Source: Plesiocystis pacifica SIR-1 (lineage in GTDB: Bacteria > Myxococcota_A > Polyangia > Nannocystales > Nannocystaceae). Taken from it: a DNA stretch of 64,000 nt. A program made the translations under genes and the position numbers. The notes under the pieces were generated by a model. That model ran no database searches, was not told where the DNA came from, and saw only the letters and a program-made list of their open reading frames with translations. Below, piece by piece: positions 30,730 to 40,600 of this stretch (its first letter is position 1; each line of letters opens with the position of its first letter). The DNA is taken from positions 62,001 through 126,000 of the forward strand of contig NZ_ABCS01000018.1 in the NCBI RefSeq assembly GCF_000170895.1. Direction: 5' to 3'.

Positions 30730-32838
30730 TCATCGAGCTTGAACAATGGTGCTGTGGACTTCTGGCAGCCGGAGTGCCACCACATACCCCACCCATGGCT
30801 TCGCCGTGCCGACCTCTAGGGATAGGTGGTGGATCTGCACTGACAGCCGGTCGGGATCTTGAAAAGATCGGTCACCTGGATACCGATCAGCTCCCGCGCT
30901 TGAGCGTCCTTGAAAAAGCTGTTTCACTCGGTCCCTTCGATCCAGAGAGCGCGTTCGGACCTTACCATCGTCCATCAAAAAGACCGAACACTCTGCCCCC
31001 AAGTCATCATCAAGAAGATCGGCGATATGACAGTTTGCAGAGCAGTATTTCACACTGTCATCCGTGGATGCCCAGGCTAAATGAGCCAGGAAGTTCGAAA
31101 AGACACCTTGCAGCCGAACGGTCGCAACTCGATGTCGCTCGAAACCCTTCACTGTCGAGAAAACCAAGTGGGACAGAACGTGCTCGACAAGTCGCGTATT
31201 CTGCGAGGAAGAACCTTCGTCAATGTGCGGACGAGAAGCCCAGCACCAACCATCCGGCAAACGCGGCCGCATGTAGGGGGTCGACAGGATACTATTTCGG
31301 GTCGGTTTCAGATTTGACTCCAGGTAGAACGCGCGGCGCCAGTCTTTGAGCGACCGCCCGCTATAGGACGCCAAATCTTTTCGCATTCGCTCCTCATGCC
31401 GAAGGTACCCTTCATAGATCTCCCGCACAGACGCAGGTAAGTAGACCCTACACAGTGACAGATATGACTTACGATAACCAAAAAACCGTGCTCGCTGCTG
31501 TATCGTGTCGGCGGTAAACCCACCCGGCCCACGAGGCATATATGTCACCGTCAGCCCCTCAACAGTATACCCTCGCCCCAACTTCTCCCCCCCGACCAAT
31601 ATATGAGCGTACGCATTATCCCACTTCACCTCTTCGCCATCTTTGTTGACTTTGGTAAGGGACACTCGATTCACGGAAAGTGGGAGTTGCTTCTTTATTG
31701 AGCCAAAGGGAGGGACGCGAGGGACGCCTCCAAACTCATCCTCGTAAGACTTCCTGAACTCACCGACAATCGCCCCGTATGAGGACGAGTCATCGCTAGG
31801 GTTCAGTAGCGCCTTGGCCCAGCCACTGACAATGGAGGTACACCAATGAACATAAGCATCGTGAACAGCGGTTCGCTGCGAAGGGTGAACTAGCATCGAC
31901 CGGTGGCCAGAGTCGCCATCCAACTCTCCGATTGACACACCTAGCATGAAAAAACGAAGTGCCTCGACGAGACTCTCAGGCGGGGTCCCATGGATATCAT
32001 TCGGAGAGTCACAAATATCATCTGATGGAATATCCCTAACCAAGCCCTCTCTCTCTGATCCAAAAAAAGACTTTCCCCCTGTGTAGGAGCCTCCCGGAGA
32101 AATCACCTCCGCAAAATCGGCAGACAGAGTGTCGACTTGAGATATCAGAAGAGGAGCTTGGGGTGTGGCTGTGTACTGAAGATAAGAGTTGTGAGGTATT
32201 GCGGCCCGCAATTCATGAATCCTCTGATACGTCGTTGAGGGGCCTGATTTTTCATCTGGCCTTGTGTTCAAACTGGCCTGATCTGCCTCATCATCGAAGA
32301 TGATCGTAGGACATCCATCCAGATCAAGGCTCGCAATTACATCTGTGAGATGTGCCAACCACTTGTGATGCTTCATCACTACGATAACGGCAACCCGCGC
32401 ATCTTTCCGATCTTGAGCACTTTCAGCCTTCCATTCTCGGACGCATGCCGTGAGAGGCTCGATGCTTGTTCGCCCCTTGGGATTCTTGAGCAACAACCAG
32501 GACCATGGAGACGCGGCCTCACGCAGGTCACTTGAGAGCCGTGACCAAGTTTGATCGACGAGATTCTTCGTCCCCCCCGCAATGTAGATAAACAACCGGT
32601 ATCCCAGGTCCCGCCCCATTGCAGTCACCATGGTCATCGACAGAGTTTTTCCACTCTGAACATAGCCACAGACAAGACCTGTAAGCCGGCCCACTTCCCT
32701 CGATACGGGAACACAAGACTTTAGTATTCGTGCAGACTCTTCTTTGACTGACACCACACTTGCAGCGGGCACTCGCTCAGTTCGCAGTAGGAAACTCTCT
32801 AGTCCTTCTGCAGCACTGAGTCCTTGCTGCTCAATCAT
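30730..32838 (-). CDS. Z1-domain protein of a restriction-type system
   Basis: 702 aa. Helicase-like P-loop region GLVCGYVQSGKTLSM, a DEAD-like TIIFDDEADQASLNT, and YLQYTATPQAPLLIS. The Z1 part carries ILVGGEKLGRGYTVEGLTVT and DTIQQRARFFGYRKSYLSLC. The ATG at 32838 is preferred to the upstream one at 32988 because GGGAG lies 9 nt before it and it overlaps the GHKL stop by only 8 bp. Z1 proteins are known beside MORC-like ATPases and DNA methyltransferases in restriction loci (Iyer, Abhiman and Aravind described the association). It probably forms the effector or DNA translocation part with the next gene. Confidence 0.9.
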   Translation of the reverse strand: MIEQQGLSAAEGLESFLLRTERVPAASVVSVKEESARILKSCVPVSREVGRLTGLVCGYVQSGKTLSMTMVTAMGRDLGYRLFIYIAGGTKNLVDQTWSRLSSDLREAASPWSWLLLKNPKGRTSIEPLTACVREWKAESAQDRKDARVAVIVVMKHHKWLAHLTDVIASLDLDGCPTIIFDDEADQASLNTRPDEKSGPSTTYQRIHELRAAIPHNSYLQYTATPQAPLLISQVDTLSADFAEVISPGGSYTGGKSFFGSEREGLVRDIPSDDICDSPNDIHGTPPESLVEALRFFMLGVSIGELDGDSGHRSMLVHPSQRTAVHDAYVHWCTSIVSGWAKALLNPSDDSSSYGAIVGEFRKSYEDEFGGVPRVPPFGSIKKQLPLSVNRVSLTKVNKDGEEVKWDNAYAHILVGGEKLGRGYTVEGLTVTYMPRGPGGFTADTIQQRARFFGYRKSYLSLCRVYLPASVREIYEGYLRHEERMRKDLASYSGRSLKDWRRAFYLESNLKPTRNSILSTPYMRPRLPDGWCWASRPHIDEGSSSQNTRLVEHVLSHLVFSTVKGFERHRVATVRLQGVFSNFLAHLAWASTDDSVKYCSANCHIADLLDDDLGAECSVFLMDDGKVRTRSLDRRDRVKQLFQGRSSAGADRYPGDRSFQDPDRLSVQIHHLSLEVGTAKPWVGYVVALRLPEVHSTIVQAR

Positions 32839-34372
32839 CTTGGTACTCTCCCACAGGACCAGATAAGGCCCGAAGCAATTCGTCGAAATTTTGGCGAACG
32901 ATCCCCGCCTTGGGGACATCACTCTCTCGTGCAGTGATTTCAGCGATTGCCAGTGCTGCACCAATACGGGTAAAGGGTATGAGTTCACTGTGATCCGGCG
33001 TAGCGAACCTCTTCTGAAAGGGGAACTGAGTATTAATTCGGATCACAATTCGATCCCGAGTCTTCCTCGGATCGAATGAGTGTCGAATCCACTTGTCGGA
33101 CTCTGCCCCATTTTCTAGCTGAACCGATATCCGCCAAGTTCGTCCCGCATGCTCAAGCTTCATCAGCCCATCTGACTTGGATGAACCTTCTTTTGGGGTA
33201 GTGAGCCTACGCGGAGGACTGGGAGGGTTGTCAGGGCTGCGGCTAAGTTGCTCGTCAACGACAGGGGGGAGACTCTGCACTACATTCGCCGTCGCATCCT
33301 GTGCAGCATGATGCATCGTTGTCGGAGGAGACGCCGTCCTCCCTTTCCGGTAGTGGAGCGCCTGCTGGATCAGAGGAAGGCTTCCCTTATCCAATTCCTT
33401 TTTGAGGCGTTTTGTTATCTCCTCTTCCAACTCGTACCACTGAACACCATCCTTGGTATGACTGACAGAGAACCCTTTTACATTGATCTCTCCAACCAGG
33501 CGCTGATACACAAAGCTGTTCGATTTTCCGAATATTTCTTCTGGTCGATAGGCGGTTCCAACACTGCCCTGAATCAGGCGCTTCCTTCGAAATATTGCAA
33601 AACCTGCGTTTGCAGCGCTCCCCTTGTCGAGCAGACCCGCCCACCCCTCAATTTGGGCACCATTATCAAGAACAACTGATATATCCTTCCTCCACAAACG
33701 GGGCTTGCCCTTCCTCTTGTAGTGTGGGGCAACCAGCATCTCAGGTTCTTCGTAAGAAAGCATATCATCACCCACCCAGAGTAAGAGCTCTCCTGAGAGG
33801 ATAAATTTTCGAAAAATGGACGCAAGGTGGCTTTTTATCTTCCCAATTGTCTTAGTCCGAGGCTGGTGATTGAGGTCTTTGAGGACTATATGGGTGTAGT
33901 GTCGGTTCTTCGCCTCCTTCCTTGAAACGATTGCAACCTTATCCAGTCCTGAAGTCGATATTTGGGGGACGTCAAAGTATACCTCGCGGCGAACAGTTTC
34001 GCCTAGTGCAGATGTCCGGACACTCCACTCCTTAGCAAACCAGCAAGCGGCGGCCTTCATTCCAAGGCCAAACTCTGACAGGCCGGTTCTGTCAGGAGGA
34101 ACCGCTGCCGGACGGAAAGCTCGCCCAAAATCCCTCTCCGCGATCCCCGCAGCGTTGTCAATGATCGTGATGAGACCATCGTCTATCGAGATGTCTACCC
34201 TGAGGGTATAGTTTGACCCATCGGCCTTTCTTAGCGCCCTCTTATTCGCTAGGTAGCTTTGAAGAGAGTTGTCCACAAACTCTGCTAGTGCGTGCCAGGG
34301 AGTGTAGTTCAGCCGCGCGAACGCAGAGTACATAGCTACTTCTGGACGAATATCGATCGTTTTGACCATCAT
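32831..34372 (-). CDS. GHKL (MORC/MutL-like) ATPase
   Basis: 513 aa. The Bergerat fold shows an N-box WHALAEFVDNSLQSYL, motif TIIDNAAGI and a G2 loop LSEFGLGMKAAACWFA, all near the N-terminus. A central transducer-like domain and a Ser/Pro-rich linker follow, then a C-terminal domain. ATP binding would drive dimer closure on DNA. The start overlaps the methyltransferase stop (TAATGATG); the second ATG at 34369 has a better spaced GGAGG. Codons are AT-richer than in the neighbours, suggesting horizontal transfer of the operon. Confidence 0.9.
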   Translation of the reverse strand: MMVKTIDIRPEVAMYSAFARLNYTPWHALAEFVDNSLQSYLANKRALRKADGSNYTLRVDISIDDGLITIIDNAAGIAERDFGRAFRPAAVPPDRTGLSEFGLGMKAAACWFAKEWSVRTSALGETVRREVYFDVPQISTSGLDKVAIVSRKEAKNRHYTHIVLKDLNHQPRTKTIGKIKSHLASIFRKFILSGELLLWVGDDMLSYEEPEMLVAPHYKRKGKPRLWRKDISVVLDNGAQIEGWAGLLDKGSAANAGFAIFRRKRLIQGSVGTAYRPEEIFGKSNSFVYQRLVGEINVKGFSVSHTKDGVQWYELEEEITKRLKKELDKGSLPLIQQALHYRKGRTASPPTTMHHAAQDATANVVQSLPPVVDEQLSRSPDNPPSPPRRLTTPKEGSSKSDGLMKLEHAGRTWRISVQLENGAESDKWIRHSFDPRKTRDRIVIRINTQFPFQKRFATPDHSELIPFTRIGAALAIAEITARESDVPKAGIVRQNFDELLRALSGPVGEYQDD

Positions 34373-35577
34373 TACCTCCGCCGCGGAGACGGGCCTTTGC
34401 CAGTCCCTGGATGGGCAGCGTGTTTCCCACGAAGATGAAGAAACTCTTTTGGAACTGGGCGAACTGGGTGACGGCGTGGGATAGGCCGCGAAGCTCGCTC
34501 TGGCAGTAGACGAAGGGTTCGCCTGACCCGCTCTCCAAAGAATTGCCGTCGAATCTCAAGGCCTAGTAGTTCACCAATCGCAGATGGGACTGCATTGCCG
34601 ATCTGACGATGTGAGATGTGACGGCTCGCGTCAAATCGATAGTCCTCGGGGAATGTCTGGAGGGCGGCGAGTTCCTCAACCGACAGTAGGCGATTCCGCC
34701 AGTGAAATGGCCCCGCTGAAGGCCCTGGCCCAGCAGGAATTGTCCAAGATGGCTTGCTCTTGGACAATTTCAAAAGGAAGCTCCAGTACTTTGTTCGCCA
34801 GCCGAACAGTGGCTCCCCTCCCATGCGACTCGTGTGCCACTGGTAATTGTGTCCCTCGGGTATGCTAGGAAGTAGGCCTGCCCAGCGACCTGTTGGAGAC
34901 AGCTCTTTTGGCCAACGTTTGTTGTCAAGGTGACCGATCGCATCCCAGGCAGTGATATACTCCAGCGCGCCGTCACCATGTGTCGGCGATGGCATACTGA
35001 AGTCTTTCCCTTCGATGCTCGCCAAGACAAAGAGACGCTGACGGAACTGTGGCACCCCATAATCAGCAGCATTTACAAGGAATGCATGGGGTCGATAGTT
35101 GACACTGTCATGGGCAGAGTTGATCTCTGCGAGACGATGCTCAATCAGCTTTAGCGCCCCGCCCTTTGGCGATGCCAACCCAGGAACATTCTCCAACAAA
35201 AGGGCTTGGGGAAGTGTGGCCGCGACAAATGAGAAGTAGGCATCGATCGTCGCCGCTCGAGGGTCGCCGTAGCCTAGAGTTCCGTCGTCGGTCCACAAAC
35301 TAGCTTTTGACCAGGGCTGACATGGAGGTCCGCCCGATACAAGGGAGAGTTGCCGGCGCTGGACACCGGCTTGGGCCATGAGAGAGCTAGACTCTCCCAG
35401 ATGGATATCCCCCGGTGTGGATAGAGGCCAGTCCGGCCTATTGGCACGAAGCGTCGAGCGGCAAGCCGTGTCTTTCTCCACACACAGTCGAACCTGAAAC
35501 CCTGCCTTTTCAAGCCCGAGATCAAGACCACCGGCTCCAGTAAATAGAGAGATTGACGGATGCTTCGTGTGAGCCAC
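34372..35577 (-). CDS. DNA cytosine-5 methyltransferase
   Basis: 401 aa from GTG 35577, 5 bp after the upstream stop; an ATG at 35646 is an alternative. Motif I SISLFTGAGGLDLGLEKAGF, IV VSGGPPCQPWS, VI LLENVPGL, VIII QFRQRLFVLAS and X RQIGNAVPSAIGE are all present, so it should be active. The target recognition region lies between VIII and X. It transfers methyl from S-adenosylmethionine to C5 of cytosine, marking host DNA for the GHKL/Z1/HNH system it is coupled to. Confidence 0.95.
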   Translation of the reverse strand: MAHTKHPSISLFTGAGGLDLGLEKAGFQVRLCVEKDTACRSTLRANRPDWPLSTPGDIHLGESSSLMAQAGVQRRQLSLVSGGPPCQPWSKASLWTDDGTLGYGDPRAATIDAYFSFVAATLPQALLLENVPGLASPKGGALKLIEHRLAEINSAHDSVNYRPHAFLVNAADYGVPQFRQRLFVLASIEGKDFSMPSPTHGDGALEYITAWDAIGHLDNKRWPKELSPTGRWAGLLPSIPEGHNYQWHTSRMGGEPLFGWRTKYWSFLLKLSKSKPSWTIPAGPGPSAGPFHWRNRLLSVEELAALQTFPEDYRFDASRHISHRQIGNAVPSAIGELLGLEIRRQFFGERVRRTLRLLPERASRPIPRRHPVRPVPKEFLHLRGKHAAHPGTGKGPSPRRR

Positions 35578-35582
35578 GGTGC

Positions 35583-36517
35583 CTACTTGGTTTCCGCAGT
35601 GATTGATTTTAGAGCTTCCTGGGCACTTTCCAGGCTGAGACGACATATCTGGTCACGGTCAGTACGCTCTCGAACCAGAAAAAGCCCTTCTACCAAGAAG
35701 TACTTCTTACTCACTGACAGCCGAACGTGTTCTGAAAACTGGTCGAGTGTCCGGGCCAAAATGACAAACCTATAGAACGACTCAAGCTGCCATTTTCGGG
35801 ATTCATGAAGGGCGTCGTCATAGACATCCGAGTCCCAGGCCTGCTCTGCCCACCACTTGTCCTCATGATAGTATCCTTTACCCGAATCCACCGCATTCTT
35901 TCGAAAGTGATCGAGATAAGCAAGGGTCCGGTCGCATAGGGCCATGATCGAATTCTCTAGCTGCGGATAGGTCCCAGGCCAGATTGTTCCAGCGCCAATA
36001 TTCTGCATCTGACGACGAGCACCAGCAAGGCGGCGCGGCATGGTGTTCGAAACGGCGTGTCGCGCAATTTCATCCCACTGATCAAGATAGAGCGCAATGG
36101 TTATTGAGTCGATAACTTTAATGTAAACCTTATTTTCTAGTGAAACTTCCTCGACGTTTAGGCACTCCTGAACCCACTCTTGGTGTTCATCTTTGATCCG
36201 ATGAAGACCTCGACGGGATATGCGTCAGGAGCTTCATCGACGACAGTATGACAGTGGCCACAAAGAAGTATCAAATTGAAGTATCGGCGCCTTTCGTCTG
36301 TCGTAAGAGGTGAATTGCCCCGAGGACCATCATGCTCAGCCGCGACGATGTGAGCCATCTCACCGAGAGTCACCGAGCGGACCTCGGTATCCAGAGTCAG
36401 AGGCACACGGCACTTGGAGCATCGACCGGCGGCTCGTGACCAAAGGATCTTTTGGTCCTTTTCGAGGATCTTCTTGCGGGTCTTCCCCTCGACTCGCTCA
36501 GTGTTGTCCGTGCTCAC
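35583..36517 (-). pseudogene. HNH endonuclease gene with a frameshift
   Basis: The N-terminal frame (from GTG 36517) has HNH motifs: CSKCRVPL, LGEMAHIVAAEHDGPRG, NLILLCGHCHTVVDE. At about 36203-36215 homology moves to another frame, with no ATG, GTG or TTG, reading LHRIKDEHQEWVQECLNV and continuing to MPRRLAGARRQMQNIG and the stop at 35583. HNH proteins often continue after the HNH as Y-P-V-x-x-L-xx-K-x-EH-x-x-WV, exactly what joining the frames gives. One added base restores a protein of about 310 aa. Either the nuclease is inactivated, or two pieces are made (119 aa, and 152 aa from ATG 36041), or the base is miscalled. Confidence 0.75.
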
Positions 36518-36526
36518 GAGCCTGGG

Positions 36527-36532
36527 ATTGTA
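36527..36532 (-). promoter_or_regulatory. Putative -10 box of the restriction-type operon
   Basis: TACAAT on the minus strand, 9 nt before the GTG at 36517. It is closer to the sigma-70 consensus than other promoters here. No convincing -35 box is seen. It supports 36517 rather than 36559 as the start. Confidence 0.4.
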
Positions 36533-36819
36533 AGGGTCAGAAAACAACAAGGAAACCACTTGTGTTGCGGGCGCTCAAAGGGGAACTGCACACTGAGCAC
36601 ATGGCGCGTCCTGCTTGCATGCTCACGCTGACACTTGCCCGTGCCACGAGCCCAACGAGATCCCCTCTCCTCCGTCAGCCGACGGCAGTTCTCGATCGGG
36701 AACTCGAGCAGGGGCGGTTCTGCATGCCTCGACGGTACACGGTTCTACGGAGGAACGTCCACCGAGCTAGGGTTTTTACGCGCCTTTCCCGCAGCGCGGT
36801 AATCGCGTCATGGCCCGAG

Positions 36820-37017
36820 CTACTCAGCCTCGGGCAGGTCGAACTCCCGCGTGTCAAAATCGAGTCGCTTGACCCACCTCGCTATCAGCCCGGCTTCACG
36901 AGCAGTTTCCATGTCCGCTCGGCCCGCCTGGCTCCCTTTGCGACGATGTGGTGCGCGGGAATTCCGTGGCACGAGCCAGGGCTGAAAAACTGTCCGATTT
37001 GACAAGGGCAACTCCAA
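36820..37017 (-). pseudogene. Orphan AHH-nuclease toxin remnant
   Basis: On the minus strand at 36955-36929 one frame reads AHHIVAKGA, the signature of the AHH nuclease tip that also ends the RHS gene (AHHIVAKAA near 37925). It hits stops soon after, near 36885. The overlapping frame 36820-37017 carries METAREAGLIARWVKRLDFD as a possible continuation after a frameshift. Decayed toxin tips downstream of an active RHS gene are typical of polymorphic toxin loci. The stretch 36560-36819 beyond it holds no supportable gene. Confidence 0.5.
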
Positions 37018-37091
37018 ACGGCCGACCTCTGGCTAGCTAGGGGGGATACTACCAGTGTCAGGAGCTCTGGGTCATGCCCCCAGTCGGTGGG

Positions 37092-37649
37092 TTAGAGTCC
37101 CTCTAGCTCCTCAAAGAGGAAGCCTTGAAGCCCTGATGCCTCGATCGCTTGACGGACTTCGCTCGATATGAAAGTCGGAGAGTGCTGGATCCTAGGGATG
37201 CGGAAAACCGTTTCAGTATATGCCTCCGGCTTCCATACGATCCGTTCGACCCACAGGATGTTGTCGGACTCGTCCTGTGGGGACTGCCCCCCCTCGCCCC
37301 ACTCAACGCCGCTCCGCTCAACGTCAAGGACATCCGCGAACCGGGTGCAGTTGTAGATGAAAAGCGGCTCGTCTTCGCAGTCGACCGGCAGAGCCTCGCC
37401 CCTGGCAAGAAGGACATCTCCGAGGATGTCCAGGGCTCGTTTACTGAGGCATGGAGAAGACGTTCCGAAGAGGCTGGGGCAGTCGCTGCGCGGACCAGGC
37501 TCGTCACTCCTGACAACCCTGGGTGGAGACCATTCGGTGATGAGAGGAAGACCTCGGACCGCCATCATCACTTCGAGGTCAGACTCCGAAGCGTGTACGT
37601 AAGCCTGGAAGTTGCCGACGTCACTCTCGAGTTCGTAGATGCTTCTCAA
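37092..37649 (-). CDS. Putative immunity protein for the RHS toxin
   Basis: 185 aa. The pattern DILGDVLLARGEALPVDCED, then LFIYNCTRFADVLDVERSGV, and FRIPRIQHSPTFISSEVRQA fits Imm11/DUF1629-type immunity proteins. The ATG overlaps the RHS stop (ATGA), the expected arrangement for a toxin-immunity pair. It would bind and block the AHH nuclease in the producing cell. Family assignment is from pattern memory. Confidence 0.75.
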   Translation of the reverse strand: MRSIYELESDVGNFQAYVHASESDLEVMMAVRGLPLITEWSPPRVVRSDEPGPRSDCPSLFGTSSPCLSKRALDILGDVLLARGEALPVDCEDEPLFIYNCTRFADVLDVERSGVEWGEGGQSPQDESDNILWVERIVWKPEAYTETVFRIPRIQHSPTFISSEVRQAIEASGLQGFLFEELEGL

Positions 37650-40600
37650 AATGGAAACACTCCCTTTGACAAGTCATCGGCAATCCTGTTGAGGATCTTC
37701 GTGGCCTGCTCGCTAGTCTTGGCGCGTCGTAGTCGCTTGGTGACCGCCATGTAGTACTTTTCGGTGTGGAGTTTGGGGTGGTAGGCAGCCTGCGATGTCG
37801 CTTTCGCGGCCTTTGTCTGGGGCAAGAATACACCATTGACTGCGTCGTCAATATCGATCCCAAGCCTTTCGAGCCTGAGACGGGCCTCCTTGGCAGATTT
37901 TGCGGCTTTGGCGACGATGTGGTGCGCGGCGTGCCCATGGGGCCTCGTGAAGCCCGCGGCGATCAGGTTCTTGCCCAGGCGCCTCGAGCAGCCGCCGTTG
38001 TGGACGAGGAACGCGACGCCGTCCACCATGGCGAAGTAATTGTGCGTGCCCTCGACCTCGAGGTTGAAGACGGCCGCCGGTCCGGGTAGCGAGGCCTTAC
38101 CGATGAGCTTCACGGGCTCGCCGCCAAGGGTGAGGAGTTGGGTGCCCTCGCCGAGGTGCTCGCCCCGAACGTAGGCGTCGAGCTCCGGCACATAGAAGGG
38201 GTGGTCGGGCGTGGTGGTCAGAGTTAGGCGCTCACCGTCGGCATCGAGCGTCAGCCGGAGGAGCTCATCGACCTGTCGTTCGCTCGTTCCCGTGATGATC
38301 TGCTGGGTGAAGCCCAGAACATTTCCGCGCTCGTCGAGGTCGGCTGCGAGGACCGTGTCTCCCGCGCGCAGCTCGTCGATGGGTACGGGCCCGTCCGGCG
38401 TCAGGACAGGGGTCCCCTCGAGGAAGCAGCCGAACTCGGGGAGAGCTTCCATGAGGGCGTCCCGGATGCCGCCGCCGTTTTGGGACAGGGCACGCTGAAG
38501 CAAGGAGCGGCCGCCGCTCGCCAGGCCCTCGACCGCGCCGACCCCGGCCGTCGCCGCCATCTCCGTCAGGAGCATGGTCGCGTGGTAGGGGATGCTGTCG
38601 GGCTGGCGTGCGATGGCCTCGCTGCCCAGCAGGCCGCCCACACGACCCCGCTCGTAGGCCGCGCGGTTGGTGAGCGCGCCGAGGTCTCCCGTGGAGGCTG
38701 TCCGGACGGCCGCGACCGCCATGCCCAAGTGATCGTTCGAGTAGGCGAGGTTGGTGAGCCCATCGAAGACGCCCAGCCCGATGTCGCTCCCCGTGCTTTC
38801 GGCCATCCCAGGCGCCCCGGAGGCCTCCCCCGCGGGACCCCGGGCTTCGGCTTCGCTCTCGGCGTTTCCGCTGTTTTGGTCCGCGGTTTCGGCTTCGGGG
38901 CTATCGGGCCCATGATCCGTTGGGCTTCCAGCCTCGGATTCCCCGAGGTCGGTGTGGCTTTCGAACTCGTTCGGCGCGACCTCCCGAATCACAAAGGTGC
39001 TTCCGCTCTTGTTCGCGCCTTCCATGGTGGGAGAGGTCGAGTCGGCGGAGGTCGGCGCGTCGGAGGCCGGGGAGGCAGGCTCGGAAGAGGGGGCAGGCGA
39101 GAACCCGGAAGGGTCCGTGAGCGAGACAGGGTTGTTGACCACGTAGGCGAAGCGGTTCCACCCCGCGGTCACCCCGGGCGCGGGCACGAAGGGGTCCGCG
39201 CTGGCCATCCGCCCGAGCTTGGGGTCGTAGAGCCGGCCTTTCATGTTGACGAGCCCGAAGTCCAGCTGGCCCTCGTGCCCCGTGAAGCCGCGGTTGACCT
39301 CCCCGGGCTCGAGGAACTCGTCGGGGGTCGTCCAGTCGTCGGGGTCGCGCAGCTTGCCCCACGCGTCGTGGGAGCGCCGCTGCGCGGCGTGACCGGCTTC
39401 ATCGGTGACCAGGTCGACGGAGCCGAGGTGGTCGTCGTGGATCGTGCGCTGCTGCTGCTCGACGATCAGATCCGAGCCGACGGTGAAGCGCAGCTCGCCG
39501 ATGACGCGGTCGGCCGCGTAGAGGTAGTAGCGGTGCTCGAGCTCCTCGCCGCCTTCGGCGGGCCGGGTGTCCCGCTCGTAGAGGCCGCCGACGTAGACGG
39601 TCTCTTGCTCCTTCGCGCTGTCGTAGCGCCAGACCCGACCCTCGTCGGCGTCGTAGTCGAACTCGAGCTCGTGGGCGCCGCGGGTGATCAGCCAGGGCTT
39701 GTCGAAGGCGGTGTACTCGAAGCTGGCGGTGCCCTCGGCGTCGGTGCGCTCGAGCAGCAGGCCGGCATCGTCCCAGACGTGCCCCACCCCGCCCGCGAGG
39801 GTCAGCCGGCCCAGGCCGTCGTATTCGTACTCGCCGACGTCGGTGGCGTAGGCGAGGTTGCTGAGGCTGTCGTAGGCGAAGTGGCGCTCGTGGACCTTGG
39901 CCCCTTTCAGGGCCCGGGTGATGGCCAGGCGGTGGAGGTGGTCGTAGCCGAAGTCCTCCCGCTGCCCGCCGCGCACGTCCTCGCGCGCGGCCAGGGTGCC
40001 GACGGGGTTCCAGTCGTAGCGAAGGTCCTGGAGCGGATCCGCGGGGCCGAGCTCGGGGTCGAGGGTCTGGATGCGCCGGAGCTTGCCGGTGAGCGGATCC
40101 CAGCCGCGCTCGGTGACCAGGCCGTTGGCGAAGCGCTCGCGGGTGAGGTTGCCGTGCTCGTCGAAGGCCTCGGCGGTCCACAGCGCCTCGCCGGACTGGT
40201 CGCGGACCTCGAGCAGCGCCCCCTCGTCGCTGTAGGTGTGGCTCACGCCGATCGGGGCGACGTGCGGGGCCGCCGGGTAGTGGACGCGGGCGAGGCGATC
40301 GCGGTCGTCGTAGGCCATGCGGGTCACGAAGTCCTCGCCGTGGATCGTGTTGACGACGCTGATCGGCCGCGCGAAGGCGTCGTAGCTGATCGCCTTGGAG
40401 ACGCCCGTGGCGGAGAGAGAGGCGCTCAGCAGGCCCGGGGTCTGCTCGTCGTAGGTCCACGTGCTCAGGCCGTCAGAGTCCATGCGCGCGTCGAGACGGC
40501 CGAGTTCGTCGTAGCCGAACTCCGTGAGCAGGCCATTGCCGTCGACGACGGAGGCGAGCTCGTCAAAGGCGGTCCAAGCCAAGTCCTGGTGGCCCTCCTG

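Noticed and set aside
30774..31349. 191-codon plus-strand frame
   Set aside because: It is antisense to the Z1 gene and lacks any recognisable motif or ribosome-binding site.
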